Positions 33,141-46,300 of a stretch of 64,000 nucleotides of DNA are shown one piece after another (position 1 is the stretch's first letter; the number at the start of each line of letters is the position of its first letter). The position numbers were made by a program, and so were the translations under genes. The stretch is from Armillaria gallica (Eukaryota > Basidiomycota > Agaricomycetes > Agaricales > Physalacriaceae): NCBI GenBank assembly GCA_037576215.1, contig JBANDB010000003.1:6758001-6822000 (forward strand), read 5' to 3'. The notes under the pieces were generated by a model. The model was given only the letters and a program-made list of their open reading frames with translations, was not told the origin of the DNA and did no database searches.

Positions 33141-34052
33141 AACAAGCCAACGTAATGAACAAGCGCGCACAGGAGGCGGCGAATGACGAAGACGAGGATG
33201 ACACATAAGGAACGTCGCGGTCGTTGGTTGGGATAGAGAGAAGTTCCTGTGGGAAGAAGTGGATCAATGGGCTTAAGCTCCGGCTCGATGTGCCATTGAA
33301 CCCCCCTTATATAATTGAAGCTGTCGAGGCCCCGGATCTCATATTAGAGCATTCAAGACGAGGGAAGATATCCAGCTTTTGACCACCACAAAATGAGTTG
33401 GGATTCCCTTTACTGGTAAAGCCGACAGAGTTTGCTGTGGTCAAAATACTACGTCAGAAACTCGTCTTTATTCGAATGCTTTCTTTGGCATTTTTACCGA
33501 CAAGTCACCTGCCAGGAGTGATGAGTGTAAGCAAGAACACATCCATCTCAAGTCTCGGGTGTACGCAAACCCAGCTCATGATCTGCCCCTAGATTTTGAT
33601 GAACATGTGCAAGACTGGAACATCTACCGAAGCTCGTTAGGTTCACAATGAAAGATGGAGTAGTGAGGAAACTAATTGCGAGAATCGAAACTGCAAGCGG
33701 TCTTTCAGAAACTAGCCGAAAGGAACGAACGACAGCCTGGATGCAAGCCTTCGTTCTTCATGCCATCAGCCGCGCATTATATTCTGAAGGGCAGGGATGT
33801 AAGAAAGTGCGAGCCAATAAGAGAGGCAGGATACAGGGTATCGGATGAGAAGGAGAAGAATCGATGATGGTGAGCCGCCTAGACGCTCGCGCATGACCAT
33901 CAAATAGATACTCGCAAGCTTTATGGCCGTTACTCGGTGCGAGCCCGCTACTGTAGGAGATGTAGTCATCCAAATAGGCGCTCGGGATGCACAGCACATG
34001 CATCATCAGGATAAGACGGGTCCTTAGCCAACCCATGGCAATAACCCGAGTG
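33141..34052. other. Spacer inside the X/SAM duplication, no gene seen
   Basis: About 900 bases between the SAM fragment and the microprotein. Short frames exist but none is recognisable. Confidence 0.35.
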
Positions 34053-34247
34053 ATGTCTCCCTCCCGTACTGCCCTAGCACTGATCGCCATTGCAGCAGCA
34101 GCATTCATGCTGTTTATCACCACGCTGGTGACGAGAATGTATCAAAGGAGAGCAAGGCATTTGGGATGGCCTGGAGAGAATTGTGATTCGCTGCCGGAAA
34201 TGCGATTAGATGAGAACGAGGCGCGCCGCGAAGGAAATGTGTGTTGA
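34053..34247 (+). CDS. Single-TM microprotein, paralogue 2
   Basis: One frame, 64 residues from the ATG at 34053 (an in-frame ATG at 34035 would add six). Hydrophobic helix ALALIAIAAAAFMLFITTLV, then RMYQRRARH and a charged tail RLDENEARREGNV. Order and residues parallel the 7608-7820 protein (LFIT, QRRAR, ENEARR). The tail is shorter at its end and the linker after RRAR differs. It sits in the spacer of the decayed tandem duplication. Function unknown. Confidence 0.5.
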   Translation: MSPSRTALALIAIAAAAFMLFITTLVTRMYQRRARHLGWPGENCDSLPEMRLDENEARREGNVC

Positions 34248-34431
34248 AGAGAAGTGGCATTTGGTATAGAACGGTACGAATTTGTCGTGGTCTGGCGGTA
34301 TAGATGAACATTGATTTCGTTGCGGCCATCTAAAATGGCAGTCCTTCCACCAGCACCTTCGTCGACCTGTGCACACGCGAAATTCCCAGTTGAATTTCTG
34401 CTAGACATCTGAGTTTGCACTCGAGAATGTC

Positions 34432-34863
34432 CTACGGGCATCGATGCAAAGCTCGTTGTCCATCCCCAGTCCTATCCCTACATCTCATATCGATCTTTCC
34501 TTCCTGTGGTCTGCGTCAATCTCTTTTGTATTACTATTGTATCCATATCATCAGTTAGTGTTGTAATTATAACAGTATATATTATGTACTCACTTGACCA
34601 TATACATCCGCGCTCCTTCGGTTTCGTCGACGAGTCCTGTAAGACGTGGAAAGGAAACATGCAGAAGTAACAACAAAGGGCCGCCCTGGCAACTTTGTCG
34701 TCTCAAATTCGAAACTCAACACCCCTGCGCTGCTTTCTGCTTCGGGTGTTTGAACATCCAATGCTGCTGCCACTAACGCTTCAACCGTGCCGTGCAGACG
34801 CTTCAGTTCATGGCTTTGCCTGGAAGACATCGTCGTTGGTACAGAGGAACTGATATGAGGCAT
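34432..34863 (-). CDS. Weak candidate two-exon small protein
   Basis: Exons 34863-34594 and 34503-34432 join by a GT-AG intron to 113 residues. The first exon has a helical segment RLHGTVEALVAAALDVQ and a basic RTRRRNRRS. No family recognised. Amino-acid composition is the main reason to list it. Confidence 0.25.
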
Positions 34864-35149
34864 CTGAATGTTGCGCTTGTTTAGAGATTACAGATGATCG
34901 TAGAGTACTGTCGGTGTCACCTGCTGTCAGAACACTGACATTTCGGTATATGCCATGAGCACGTCAGAATTCCCGGAAATCAAAGAACAGCGCACTGTAA
35001 ATCACCAGCATGTGTAGCATGTATCGCCGTGCAATGCGTTAATGGCACCGAAATCAGTACAGGTGAAGCTGTCGATCCACCATTTTGTGTGTCATGAGCC
35101 TAGGAAAAAGTGGGTACACGATGGCATCATATGCACTAGAGTATGTCCG

Positions 35150-35245
35150 AGGACGGCTAAAAGCATACGCAGGAGGACCAGGAAATTGTTGAGGATATCT
35201 GCGAGAGACTTCCGGGTCATAGCAGCGAGGAGGGTAGTAAAATAA
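35150..35245 (-). pseudogene. Remnant of the 5' end of gene X
   Basis: Minus-strand codons reading MTRKSLADILNNFLVLL parallel the start of gene X (MTSKPLADVLKSFPPL). The adjoining intergenic DNA (GTGCTGAAGCTGATG.AATC, then the AAGAGAGCAAGGTCA segment) parallels 32560-32720. The frame is lost soon after, so this is the truncated partner copy. Confidence 0.6.
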
Positions 35246-35565
35246 GCGCTCACAAGTGCTGAAGCTGATGAAATCAGCCTGTCACTTTATCGTCGACACC
35301 ACGGCGCAGAGAACTTTTATGTTGAATTTGTAGGTTTAATTTTCGTAAATCTGACCATTATAAGATCCATACGAAGTACAAAGCAAAAGGCAAGAGAGCA
35401 AGGTCATCAAAGCGTAAGCAACTAGCCGTGGTCAATATATCGTGAAGTGGCGTGACAGGTCGTGAGAGGGAGAGGACAAGAAATAGGCAGAGCTATGTAG
35501 AAGGCGAAAGAAATAAGTTCATATAAAACAAAGATAAAGGGGAATAGATGAATGAGTGTGTCAGT

Positions 35566-37639
35566 TTATTGTCGTCTTCGCGCGACGATACCTACAGCAA
35601 CGCTCTTGCGGATCAGCATCTTCAAGACAACTGCACAGACACCCAAGCCGACCAGCAGGATATATGAGGGTAGTCCACTGAGCGTAGTAGGCTCGACAAA
35701 TCTTTCATAGTAAGAAGATGTCAAGAACCGCGGTCGCTCGCCACCATTGGCCAAGGGTATCGGACTGGCACCAAACAGCGCATGAAGAAATTTCCCCAGA
35801 TACGTCTGAGGCTCGGCTGGTGCCGAGACTGTTTTCCGGGATGCTTCAGCTCGTTCTCTCTCCTCTTGTCGTTCCCTCTCCCTCTGTTCCTTCTTCTTCC
35901 GCCTCTCTTCCCTCTCCCTCTCCCTTTCCGCTTCTACCACTTCCATGTCCTCGACCTTCTTCTCTACCACCTCTAATCGCGCCTTGAGCCTTTCAATGAG
36001 CTGTTTCGTCGATTCAAGATCTTTCTCGAGCTCCTCTACCTGCGCCAATGCGTCGGCGTCAACAGTGGGTGTAGGCTCCTCGGGAAGAGATTCTACACCA
36101 ACATCTATCTTCCTCTTGGCAACAGGACCCAGGGCGAATAGGTCCTCCACAGTTGTTGCCGAGACAGGAAGTATCCGTTTCACTGTAACGCGTTGTACGC
36201 CATCTTCCCCGTCACCATCATTGTCCTCAGCTTCAGCCTCCCATGCATGCACACCTATAGCTCCTCCGCGCCGCTTCTTGGGTCGCTTCGTGACGGAGGA
36301 ACTACCACCTTGTTCCGTGAACGGCGACACCGATGACAGGTGAGAATTGGCGAGAAGCTCTTCGATTGATGGTTCCTCCTCGGGGGGAGGGATAGAAAGG
36401 GAAGAGTCCGAAGGTGTCGCAGGCAGTGGACGCGGCTTAAGGGTGGCGTGAGCGCTGTCTGCGGTTTCGTAGATACTACTCCCGCTGCTGGTACTTGCAT
36501 TGCTATCGGTGCGCTCACGACGAGGGTGACCATCGGATAGACCCTCATCGACGCTGTTACTTCGCTCAAAGGTTTCCACCATACCTTTGACGCGTCCGTT
36601 CCGATACCGACCGCCAGATACCTTTCCCCTTAGACTACGGCGTATAGGTGTATCATTGTTTTCCAAGTCTTCAGATGACGCAGAGCCGTTGACAAAAGGA
36701 TTAGATGAGAGCGTTTCACTGAGCGAGGAAGATCTCCTGCGTAGATGACCATTCGGTGTGTGGTCGTCGTCGGATCCGGAAACAACAGAGTATGGGGAAC
36801 CATCGATGCCATTACCAAAACCCCAAATCCGGCCTTTAAGGACATTCTGACGAAGACTTCTTGAGGCCGAAAGCAGAGCAGAACGCCAGAGCTTGTCGAT
36901 TTGGAACCTTGGAAAATATCGCGTCAAGTTACCGCAATTGAAAGGGGGAAAGAAATTCTACACACTGCTCTAAGTCCTCTTCCTTCATACGTAGGAAGGA
37001 CCTGCCCGTAATTTTGCTCTCCCTGACAAAAGCGGCAATATCCTGGGCTACAGGTGCTGGGAGCTGCAAAGTCTCTCCAGACCGTACCTTCAATGTCGTA
37101 GAGAGATATAGAGACAGTTGGGAAGGTGTCCAAGACTTTGGGTTCGTCGGAAGATCGTCCAGCGCAGGAAGGCGCCGCGGCCCTACCCCAGGTGGTGTAG
37201 GCAGCGTCTCCGACCGCTTAGGCCTACGAACAGGTGAACCTTCGCTCGCCGAGTCACTGAAGACGTCGCCTGTACTCTGTGAAGGAGACGGCGGCGGAAT
37301 GGGCAAAGGACGTGGGAGATCCGAACTGAGGCTTCGACTGTATCGATGTCCACGGCCGTTTAGCTTCGACGCTGAGTTTGACCTCGACGGGCTAGGTGAC
37401 GGACTGGGAACATAATGGTGGGTCGTACTCTGCTGCTGCGGCGACGCATTCGAGTTAGAACGAGTGAGCAGCCCGGTAGAGGTCGTCTTTATCGCGTAGG
37501 GATGGGCATTGGGTCGTAGCTCTTCCTTCGTGGGAGATATGGGACGAGGGAAGGTGAAGGTTTGACTTTCGGTCTTGCTCATCGCCTCATACAATGAGCT
37601 CGAACTCGAGCTCGTCGTGCTCGGTAAGGTCCAGAACAA
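35566..37639 (-). CDS. SAM-domain, coiled-coil, tail-anchored protein
   Basis: Exons 37639-36966 and 36907-35566 give up to 671 residues (652 from the second ATG at 37582). After a Ser/Pro-rich start, a SAM domain runs from about 175 to 245: WTPSQLSLYLSTTL, ITGRSFLRMKEEDLEQ, then FQIDKLWRSALLSASR after the intron. Then comes a disordered middle, a coiled coil (VEELEKDLESTKQLIERLKA and a very charged ERERE/RRKKKEQ stretch) and one C-terminal TM (LPSYILLVGLGVCAVVLKML) ending in basic VARRRQ: a tail anchor. The donor at 36965 is set by the SAM helix; other choices break it. It probably tethers partners at an internal membrane (inference). Confidence 0.75.
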
Positions 37640-39920
37640 GCGATTTGGGAAGTTGTGACCTCTGAATGCGTGACAGAGTCACTTCGGTCCGAACGATCCG
37701 GTTCCTCAAAATCTAACATCATGATAAGTACGATAAACACTCATTATGCAGATGCTGAGACGCATGTCTCTTCTAAGCCACAAAAAAACAAGACCCCTCG
37801 AAGCGCTCACGTATACGACCGGTATCCTCTGTGTTTTTCCCACCATTTCTTTTTTTTTTTTACGCCGGCGCCATCGAGTCGCGTTCCCGGCTAACTCTAA
37901 TTCACAGCAGATTCCTATCGAAGAGTGATCCCCGAGGATCTACTAGGCCAACCTTTTTTCCATTCGACTTATAGAGGTAATTGTGAACGTTGACGATGAA
38001 ATACTTGGGCAGTGCTTGAAAGAAGTTCTAGACTTGGAGGGGATATCGGGTATCTGACTCTGCTGTCATTGTGGCGGTCCGCGTCCCTGCAACCCGCTCA
38101 GGCTCGTCGGCTGTGGCGCACTCACCTTCAAGTCACCTCGACACTTTTTCATCGCATCCAGAACGACGTAGAACCTAGGTACAAGGGCGAGGAACTGAAC
38201 AAAAATTCTCCTGTCTTCGTTTCTCCTCGATAAGGTACATGGTAAGATCCTGTATCTGGTGGGCATCACAAGCCATCTGCGCTCAACACATCCCGAGTCT
38301 TGTCTCAGGCTTGTTATACCCGCTTTCCCCTGCTTTCCCTGACAACTCTACCCGGTGTGATCCAGTCTCTTCAAGACCTGATTCAAAAGTGTGAATAACC
38401 AGTACCTATGGCACCCAGGGACCAGAAACACCGAATCCATGCTGCCCATTCATTAAGTTCACCGCGTTATACCCTCCTCAGGCCCACGAATGAAGCGGCA
38501 ACATTGGGAAATGAACAGCGTGGATTCGATGTTTCCCTCGCCGTGAAAATTCCATTGTTGCCGCTTCATTTTCCAAGCAGCAGAACAGAAACGCGAAATG
38601 AAACTCCCAGGCAGTCATGGAACTATTAGCAGCGCTAGTAACGCAACATTGGGCCGAGCTAAAAACAAATTTGTATCATTGTGAACTTTGAAGTTGTTTT
38701 GTTCAGGGTAAAACTCGTGCTACCGCCTGGAGCGTTGTACTTATACCTACCCGCAGGAATCGGTGTTTCCTCCGGTTGGTATTGTTTCCTCGGGCGAGGC
38801 TTGCATGCCCAGACTCTGGGAACGTCCACATCGTCTTCAAGCCCACGGAACGTGCTTACCGGTCTATTTCACATGTGCACACATGTCAGGATGAGTCGGC
38901 CTCGGAATCAAATGATCCTGAATACAGAGACCCCTGCAAATCAAGTAAACGATGACTTGAGGCTCTTGGGGCCACGCCGGGGCCATCGTCCCCGTAATGA
39001 TGGTGAGAGTGTACCGGATACGGGAGAACTTTTCTGACCCGAGGTTTAAGCAGTGTTTAGTGCGCGTCAGGTCGCCGACCTTCTGACGCTTCATAGAATG
39101 ACTGATTCTTTCCTGATAAATTGAGAGAAATTTTTGTTCATCAGAGAAAAACCTGTGGGAGATTTTTAGCCTCTTCGCATGAAATCAATAGATATGGAAG
39201 ACTTGGATTTTAAAGTTGACCACGCGAACGACATAAAGATGTCACGCCGCCGCTAAAGGCCCTGCACTCCAAATTAAGCGCCGGTTGGACTTCGAAGAAA
39301 TCTTGCAGTCGCTTGATCTCGGATAGTCCTCGAAATGCGGGATCATGAGGAGATAATTAGGCCTTGATGGTAACTCACAGATCGCAGCAGAGAAGGTGTG
39401 ACTTGCATGGATTGCATTCTGACACCAGATCTGATTCCGCTTCGGATATCAATGGCGCTATCTGCGAGTCGGTGTCATGGTCGGCAGCCCCGTATATTTC
39501 AATTTTAGAGTAGAAGCAAACCAAAACCGGCCTGCAGATTAGGCTGTGGCGCGTACGCAACAATCTCAGGATATCAACGAAGATCTTGAAGTTGAACGAA
39601 TTTCAACAAACGGTCGGAATTTTAGCGGATACGGCGCACATGGTACCTGTGGAGCCACGCATTTGTCTTGCGTTTCGAGTCTAGTGAGGATGAGCTTGAA
39701 TAGGTGTGAGTACCTTGGAGCGCCTGGGTCGATTTAGCGGCACAATTTTTTTTTGAGTTGAACATTGGTTGAGCAGTGGCTTCCGCCAAGGGGAAATGTT
39801 ACCTGTCACGTATCACGTGTGAGTGACGGATCACCGCTTTGTGGCGAGATAGTTTCTGATTCTTCTCGACAGCTCTTCTCATGACATAAACATCACCTGT
39901 CTATCTCTCTGGTATCGCCA
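37640..39920. other. Intergenic region, no gene identified
   Basis: About 2.3 kb. The first 250 bases are presumed promoter of the SAM gene, with a T-run at 37848-37860. A near-perfect inverted repeat lies at 38489-38570. No frame with a domain. Confidence 0.4.
38489..38570. repeat. Imperfect 22-bp inverted repeat
   Basis: AATGAAGCGGCAACATTGGG (38489-38508) faces ATTCCATTGTTGCCGCTTCATT (split here as ATTCCATTG TTGCCGCTTCATT, 38549-38570), giving about 19 of 22 pairs over a 38-nt loop. Confidence 0.55.
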
Positions 39921-41562
39921 ATGATTGGCAAAACCATTCCCGAGTACATTTTCATCCGAGCTGCAATTGCTGTCCTCCGTTCTGTTGCCCCCGTCAGCAT
40001 TGTTTACCTTGTGGCTTCTGCGTACTGTCGTTCTTTTCTTGTTTCTCCATGGATATCCGTTTTTACGATACCCGAGGCATTGTTCTACCTGTTTGTGTTT
40101 CTCCCCCGAAGGAAGACGTTAGCTAAGGTGCGTAAAGGCGCTAGAATTAATGGCGGCTACCGTTCCTGAATGCTGTAAAAGCCAGCGATCCATGCTCCTC
40201 AACTTCTCACGGAGGAAGAACGCAAAGAACTTTTTACACTTTGCTTCAGAACAGTTTTTGAATTACCCCAATGGTTTCTCTGCTCCGACATTTTTTCAAT
40301 CAAGAGAGAAAATGTTGTCGATTGGCTTCTCTGGGCTTTTTTCTCACACAACGGCAAGGAGACCGATGAAATAGAGCAATGGAGAAGCGAAATAGATGGC
40401 TTCATTTCTGCTCTCGAAGTTAAAGTGCTCGCAGGGACGAAATTCGGGGAAGGACGCAACAAGAGCATGAAATGCATGCGATTAACATTTGACCCAGTCG
40501 TAGTGCTGCATCGGCCGCTTATTTGGTATATTGTAAGGCTAATCCTTCTCCAGAAGGAACATTTCTGATGTCTTTATGTTACGCTAAGATCGTGTGCTTC
40601 GTGGACACGTACACAGCCGCCAAACTGGCATCCCTGGGTTTCCGACACTACGCCCCAGAGAAATGGTTCCAAGCTTTTCCACCCCGTCCTTTCACCATTT
40701 TTTCACGTGCCTCACCCGGGCGGCATGTACCATATTGGTACCGCCCACATCGATCAACAATCAAGAACCCTGTGATTCTCATTCACGGAATAGGCGTGCG
40801 CTTTTATTCTTCGGCAGCGACTTGTCTAAGGCACTGATTTCAGGTTTTAAGATTGGATTATACCCGTACATTCCTTTCCTTCGCGGACTGGTAGCGTCTG
40901 ATCCTGATGTGGGCATACTGCTCATCGAAATCCTGCCTATCAGTATGCGCATGACGTCAATGCCGGTGTTGCCTCGTCCGGCGATGCTAGATGAATTTTA
41001 CGCCATCACGTCGTCGCTGAACATTACTCGGGCGGTGCTGGCGTCGCACTCTTATGGAACTGTGGTTGCCGGTCACATAATGCGGTCACAGCAGGCCATT
41101 GAGGGCCCGCCACCGCCAACTAAGGTCACGGCTTACTGTTTTATCGACCCTATTCCATTTCTTTTACACCTTCCTGATGTTACATACAATTTCCTTTATC
41201 GTCCTCCGAAAGATGCGAACGAATGGTTACTTTGGTACTTTGCTAGTCGGGACGCTGATGTGGGGCGGACGCTGGCTCGTCATTTCTTTTGGGCCGAAAA
41301 TGTGCTGTGGAAGGAAGATTTACAGGGAGAGAACGCTGCCGTGGTGCTATCCGGAGAGGACCAGATTGTTCCGACGGCGAAAGTATGGGAGTACCTAACG
41401 GATCAGCCTCGAACAGAGGAGAGATGGGTAAAGGAAGACGGAAAGCTGGAGGTTCTGTACTTCGATGGCGCGGACCATGCGACTGTTTTTGAGAGGAAGA
41501 AGGCGTGCACTGGTATGACTGAAGTCCTGCAGAGATTGGCTAGGATAGATGTTAAGAATTAG
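39921..41562 (+). CDS. Alpha/beta hydrolase-fold protein
   Basis: Exons 39921-40127, 40182-40532, 40589-40795 and 40852-41562 give 491 residues. Residues 1-70 hold one or two TM helices. The hydrolase part starts at NPVILIHGIG (oxyanion region), then IGLYPYIPFLRGL, the nucleophile elbow ASHSYGTVVAGH (Ser in G/S-x-S-x-G form), an acid candidate in VVLSGEDQIVPT and the catalytic His in YFDGADHATVF. Acceptors at 40181 and 40851 were picked because they alone keep PAIHAPQLLTEEER and HGIGIGLYPY. It is a widespread fungal membrane-bound hydrolase; the substrate is unknown. It converges with the con-13-like gene, with 14 bases between stops. Confidence 0.8.
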
Positions 41563-41576
41563 ACTTGTAACATTGT

Positions 41577-42806
41577 CTATGTGTGTATTACTCTGGATAT
41601 TACGGCGGCAATAATAATCGACACCATTACAGTAGCTTCAGTAAGAGATTTTCTATGAAGAGAACGTCCTGTGTTAACACTGCCGGCAGTGGCAGCTGGC
41701 GGCGATGACACAGAGCTCGCCGTTGTTTTAGGGTCAGTATCAGTGTAAGGACTATCTGAAACAGAGAGTGGGAAAACAGCGCTTGTATTAAGATATAGCG
41801 GGGCTTGGGTTTTACTGTGGATGGCCTTGATTAGAAAACGGCAAGGCACAATTAATCGGATAGAACCTAGACGCACCGAGCACCGGAGAAAACGCCAAGA
41901 ATATCGCAAGTATTCCCAAACAGAGTTGTTCTATTAAACAAAGGTAAGGCATCCATGTACGCTAGCTGGTTCTTCATGCACTCGGGTTCCCACCCATAAG
42001 GTAACTCGCCGTAATGAGCTAGGGAATATAATTTCATCACACCAACCTGTGCGAAATCCTAGAAGAAATAGAGTTTGTGTGCCGAAGGCAAAACAGGATG
42101 CGAAATGGACGGTACCTCTACAGCGTTAGTTAACGAATAATCATCGGGAGCACAGGAATCGTTTCCAATAGATTCCAACCATTGACTTGAGTTTGATACC
42201 GAAGTCCCCGATGCGAAATCGAATGAATGCATTGACTGTGTGCTTTGTTACGCCATGACCGAAGGAAGAGACACGGGTACGTACTTCATGCAACCAAGTT
42301 TCGATGGCGGAATCACCAAAAAGATGTATATCCCCGTTGGTTAGGGTATACGCGTGTGTACTTGTATCGCCGAGAACAACGATTGTCGCAACATAACGTC
42401 TCAAGCCCACCGGTACGCGGCCAAGTCGATCAACGACCGTATCCATGGTCATATTCGCATTGGAACATCGACACACAGTCCAGGGATCGCCACAGTCATC
42501 AAAGGTGACGTTGGTTGCTGTCATGCCTTCGGCACATTCACTGCCATTGGGAACGTTATAAGCCCCGCAATTCTCTGGTAAAGCCTCGAGTGTCGTCACA
42601 GAAGTCGTCGTGCTCGCTGGCATGTTTGCCGTCAAATTAAAGTCGAACTTCTCTTCTTGTGCGGTGAGGTTGAGAGCGGCTCCTGTTACGACAACGGCAT
42701 TCTGTACATCTTCCAAAGATGTGTTAGCGTATATAAGGGTGGCGTCAACGGGGAGAGACGGAGCAGAGAATATGAAATAAGCAAGGAAGAGGAAGTTATC
42801 GAGCAT
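41577..42806 (-). CDS. Secreted conidiation-specific protein 13-like
   Basis: Exons 42806-42285, 42235-42116, 42058-41877 and 41814-41577 give 353 residues. It starts with a signal peptide (FLFLAYFIFSAPSLPVDA). The body has many N-glycosylation sites (NMT, NLT, NVT, NDS) and paired cysteines (NCGAYNVPNGSEC, DDCGDPWTVCRC), RLGRVPVGLRRYV, LTNGDIHLFGD and, across the first intron, WLHE-SMHSFDFA. The His-containing WLHE..H pattern is reminiscent of a metal site in this family, but activity is not established. This order resembles fungal con-13-like proteins. The C-terminus is Thr/Ser-rich with a hydrophobic stretch (VMVSIIIAAVI), possibly a membrane anchor. Confidence 0.65.
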
Positions 42807-43394
42807 TGACTTCTACTCTCTTTGCCCGACCAGGGGACCTCGGCGAAGAACTGATTAGGAAAAGCAGGGTGCCCGACCCTACCAGGCTTTTCCGGGAAGG
42901 CATCAGAGAAACTGGGGACGTTATATAGTAAGGTAGAGTATCCTGTATAGCCATAGTCAATGATGGATTGCCACGATATTCTTAGATTGTGTTACTCTAG
43001 TCCCAGGGACCAGGGAGCGACGACCGTCAAGGTATCCAAGAATCAAGATTCGTATTCCGGCATGCACTGGCTTTGGTAACTATTGGGGTCTGATATTCGT
43101 GCCAGGCGGCCAGGACGTAGCGAGAGTAGCAAGGAAACAGAACCGTCCAACAGACATCCACAATCACACCAACACGAACTGAGAGTCAAGTCGCCATGTT
43201 TGTGGTTAGGGTTCAAGCAGTGCCGCTGATTGGTGAAATGGCGGAAAGTAAACAACACCACGTGGGATGCACTTCCCCCTACACATGCCAGTGCCGAATT
43301 CAGCAGCAACCTCATGTACCCTACGACTCCTTTACTGACTTAATCCTATCTTGGCTCTAGAACTGACTCGCGACTTCAACTCTACGAATCGAAC
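42807..43394. other. Divergent intergenic region
   Basis: About 590 bases between the con-13-like ATG (minus) and the SPX gene ATG (plus), so it carries both promoters. I see no gene and no clear motif. Confidence 0.4.
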
Positions 43395-46300
43395 ATGAAG
43401 TTTAGGTATTCCGTCCCCCCCTCGGTATCGAAGACATCGTCTAAATATTCGCTATCAGCTCCTCGTTGAAATTCAACGCTGTCTCGGAATGGTGGGACGA
43501 ATACATCGCGTGCGTTATCTGATATAACTTTTTTTCGATAGCTTTACTCATGAAGGCACAGGTATGAAACCTTGAAAAAGTACATTTACCAGCTCGAGAA
43601 GCAACACAGTGAATTGGATCACTCATACCATGACCTGGAATCCAATGAAACCTCGTCCCTAGTGGGCCGTCAAGTTACAGCTGCCGACGCTGTTTTTATT
43701 CCTTTACTCGACCGGGAGCTCAAGAAAATAATCCTTTTCTATGAGGCTCAGGAGAAGGATTTGTTGGAGGAGCTTCAACAGCTGGAGAAACTGGTTTTAC
43801 AGCAAGAGGAGGCGGGCTATGACGACGGCAATTACTATATGGACGATGGGCTGTACGACGACGACGACGATGACGATAGTGAGCTGGGACATAGCACTGA
43901 CCCCACGCAGCGACGACGCCGGTCGTCTACTTCAAGACAGCGTCGAAATTCATCTGACCTACGAGGTACGCAAGCAGCGCAATAAGTGAAAGTGGTTACT
44001 CATGTCATTGTAGCCGGAATTCCGGAGGAGTCCCTTACCCATCACAGATATAGTATATCTAGTGACGAATACAACGGCCTTGACCAAAGTGCCTCTTCCC
44101 TCCGGAACGATTCGAGGACGAAACGTGCACTCAGCAAGATCACGAACCGTCTTCCCTTTATGGGTGGTACAGCGACATCCGCGCTGCCTGAAACGATATG
44201 GACCGCGAAGACGAATTTTGCGTACGACACACGACTGCTGTATAAACGTCGGATTACCACGATGTACACCTCATTTACGTCGTTGAGGTCTTACGTTGAG
44301 ATAAACTATGCGGGATTTCGGAAGATTTTGAAAAAGTAGACATCTTTGTCATATCCTGATTCGTCATTCTAACATATCACTTTCGTATAGGTACGACAAG
44401 GTCCTGTACGGTGAGCTCAAAGACCGGTACCTTCACGAAGTCGTGGAATTGGCGCAACCATTCACACAGGAGTCTAAAGACAGACTCAATGATGCCATTG
44501 CGCGTCTAGTGGATTTGTACACGAAATGTGTAACTCGCGGCGATATATATGCTGCCAAGCAACAGTTGAGACTGCATCAACGGGAGCAGATTGCATGGGA
44601 GCGAGATACTGTTTGGCGGCAGATGATTGGTCGTGAACGACGGGGCGAGGGCGAGGGGCCCAAAGCCATTGGAGTGGACGTACTCAAAGAGGACGAGGAC
44701 GTGATTGCCGTCTCTACTCCAGTTGGTCGATTGAAACTTTCTAAAAAGTTGCTATGGGTTTTAGTATCTTCAGCCATCTTTGTCACCATGTTAAATGTCC
44801 GGTTCATAGAGGGTGAAGCAGCCAACCGGTGTCTTGCTATCCTCGTGTTCTGTACAATATTATGGGCCACAGAGGTTCGTTTCAGGCTGACTGCTTGTCT
44901 TTCCTTTTTCTTATGATTTTTTCACAGGCTATTCCGTTATTTGTCACGTCGATGACAGTCCCCATACTCGCAGTTTGTTTACGTGTTATAAGAGATGACA
45001 ATGATGAGCGCCTCGCACCTCCTGCTGCGACTAAGTGAGCCTTCCTGTCTCCGCTGGTGATATCTATGAATCTGATTTACTTCCAGATATATATTTTCAG
45101 TTATGTTCTCTCCGACGATTATGCTTCTCATTGGTGGATTCACGATATCGTCCGGGCTCAGCAAGACGAATATCGATCGGATACTGATTACACGCGTTTT
45201 GAGCCTGGCCGGAACTAAGCCAAGGACCGTTCTTCTTGCATTCATGGGAGTGTCCTGTTTCGCCAGTATGTGGATAAGGTGAATAACCTTCCGAACCTAT
45301 TCTTTGCAAGCTTTGATCCGCGGTTCCAGTAATGTGGCAGCACCAACGTTATGTTTCACGCTCATTCGTGTATGTCATGCGTTAATGTGTGAATGCCAAA
45401 CGTTAACGGTGTCTATGCATAGCCCATTCTACGAACATTACCACCTAAGGCCTCCTTTGGACCATGTCTAATTGTGAGCACCTACGAATGCGTCATGCCT
45501 TGCGTTAAATTGATATTTGTTTACTGCTAGCTGGGAATCGCCCTGGCGGCCAACATTGGTGGTCAAAGTTCGCCTATATCCTCACCCCAGAATTTAATTG
45601 CCTTGGAGAAGATGGACCCCCCTCTTGACTGGGCCAAATGGTTTGCTGTAGCACTGCCCGTGTCGGCCATTTCGCTCCTCCTAATATGGGGCCTTCTTCT
45701 GGCATCATACCGGCCCGCTGAGTCGCCGGATGGTGATGGCGAAATCGAGATTAAGACGATCAGACCCACAAGAGAGGCATTCACAGCGAAGCAATACTGG
45801 GTGTCGTTCGTCTGTCTCTTCACCATCGCGCTTTGGTGTGTTGCCCATGAGATTGAGCACTATGTGGGTGATATGGGTGTGATTGCGCTCATTCCGGTCG
45901 TCGCGTTCTTCTCAACGGGCGTGTTGAAGAAGGTGTGTTTGTGAATTATCTGTTAGAGTTTACTGAGAAGCGTCATCAAGGATGACTTCGAACAATTTGC
46001 TTGGACGATCGTGTTCCTAGCGATGGGTGGCATTGCCCTCGGCAAGGCAGTAATGTCTAGCGGTCTTCTTGAAGTGATGGATATCATCATCCGTGACATG
46101 GTTGATGGGTTCAGTTTGTACACTGTTGTCATGATCCTGTCTCCTATCGTGCTGGTCCGTCTGATTTCAATGGCCTGCCCTATCTCGCTAATTATTGCAA
46201 TATCATATGTCTTAGGTTGTATCCACATTCATCAGTCACACCATCGCCAGTGTACTTCTGGTGCCCATCGCTGCCGAAGTTGGCTCGAGCCTTGAGGGTA

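Noticed and set aside
35718..36343. Ser/Pro-rich plus-strand frames
   Set aside because: Antisense to the charged coiled-coil region of the SAM gene; low complexity explains their openness.
42245..42581. Plus-strand frames of 75-87 residues
   Set aside because: They lie antisense to the con-13-like first exon and have no domain or splice logic.
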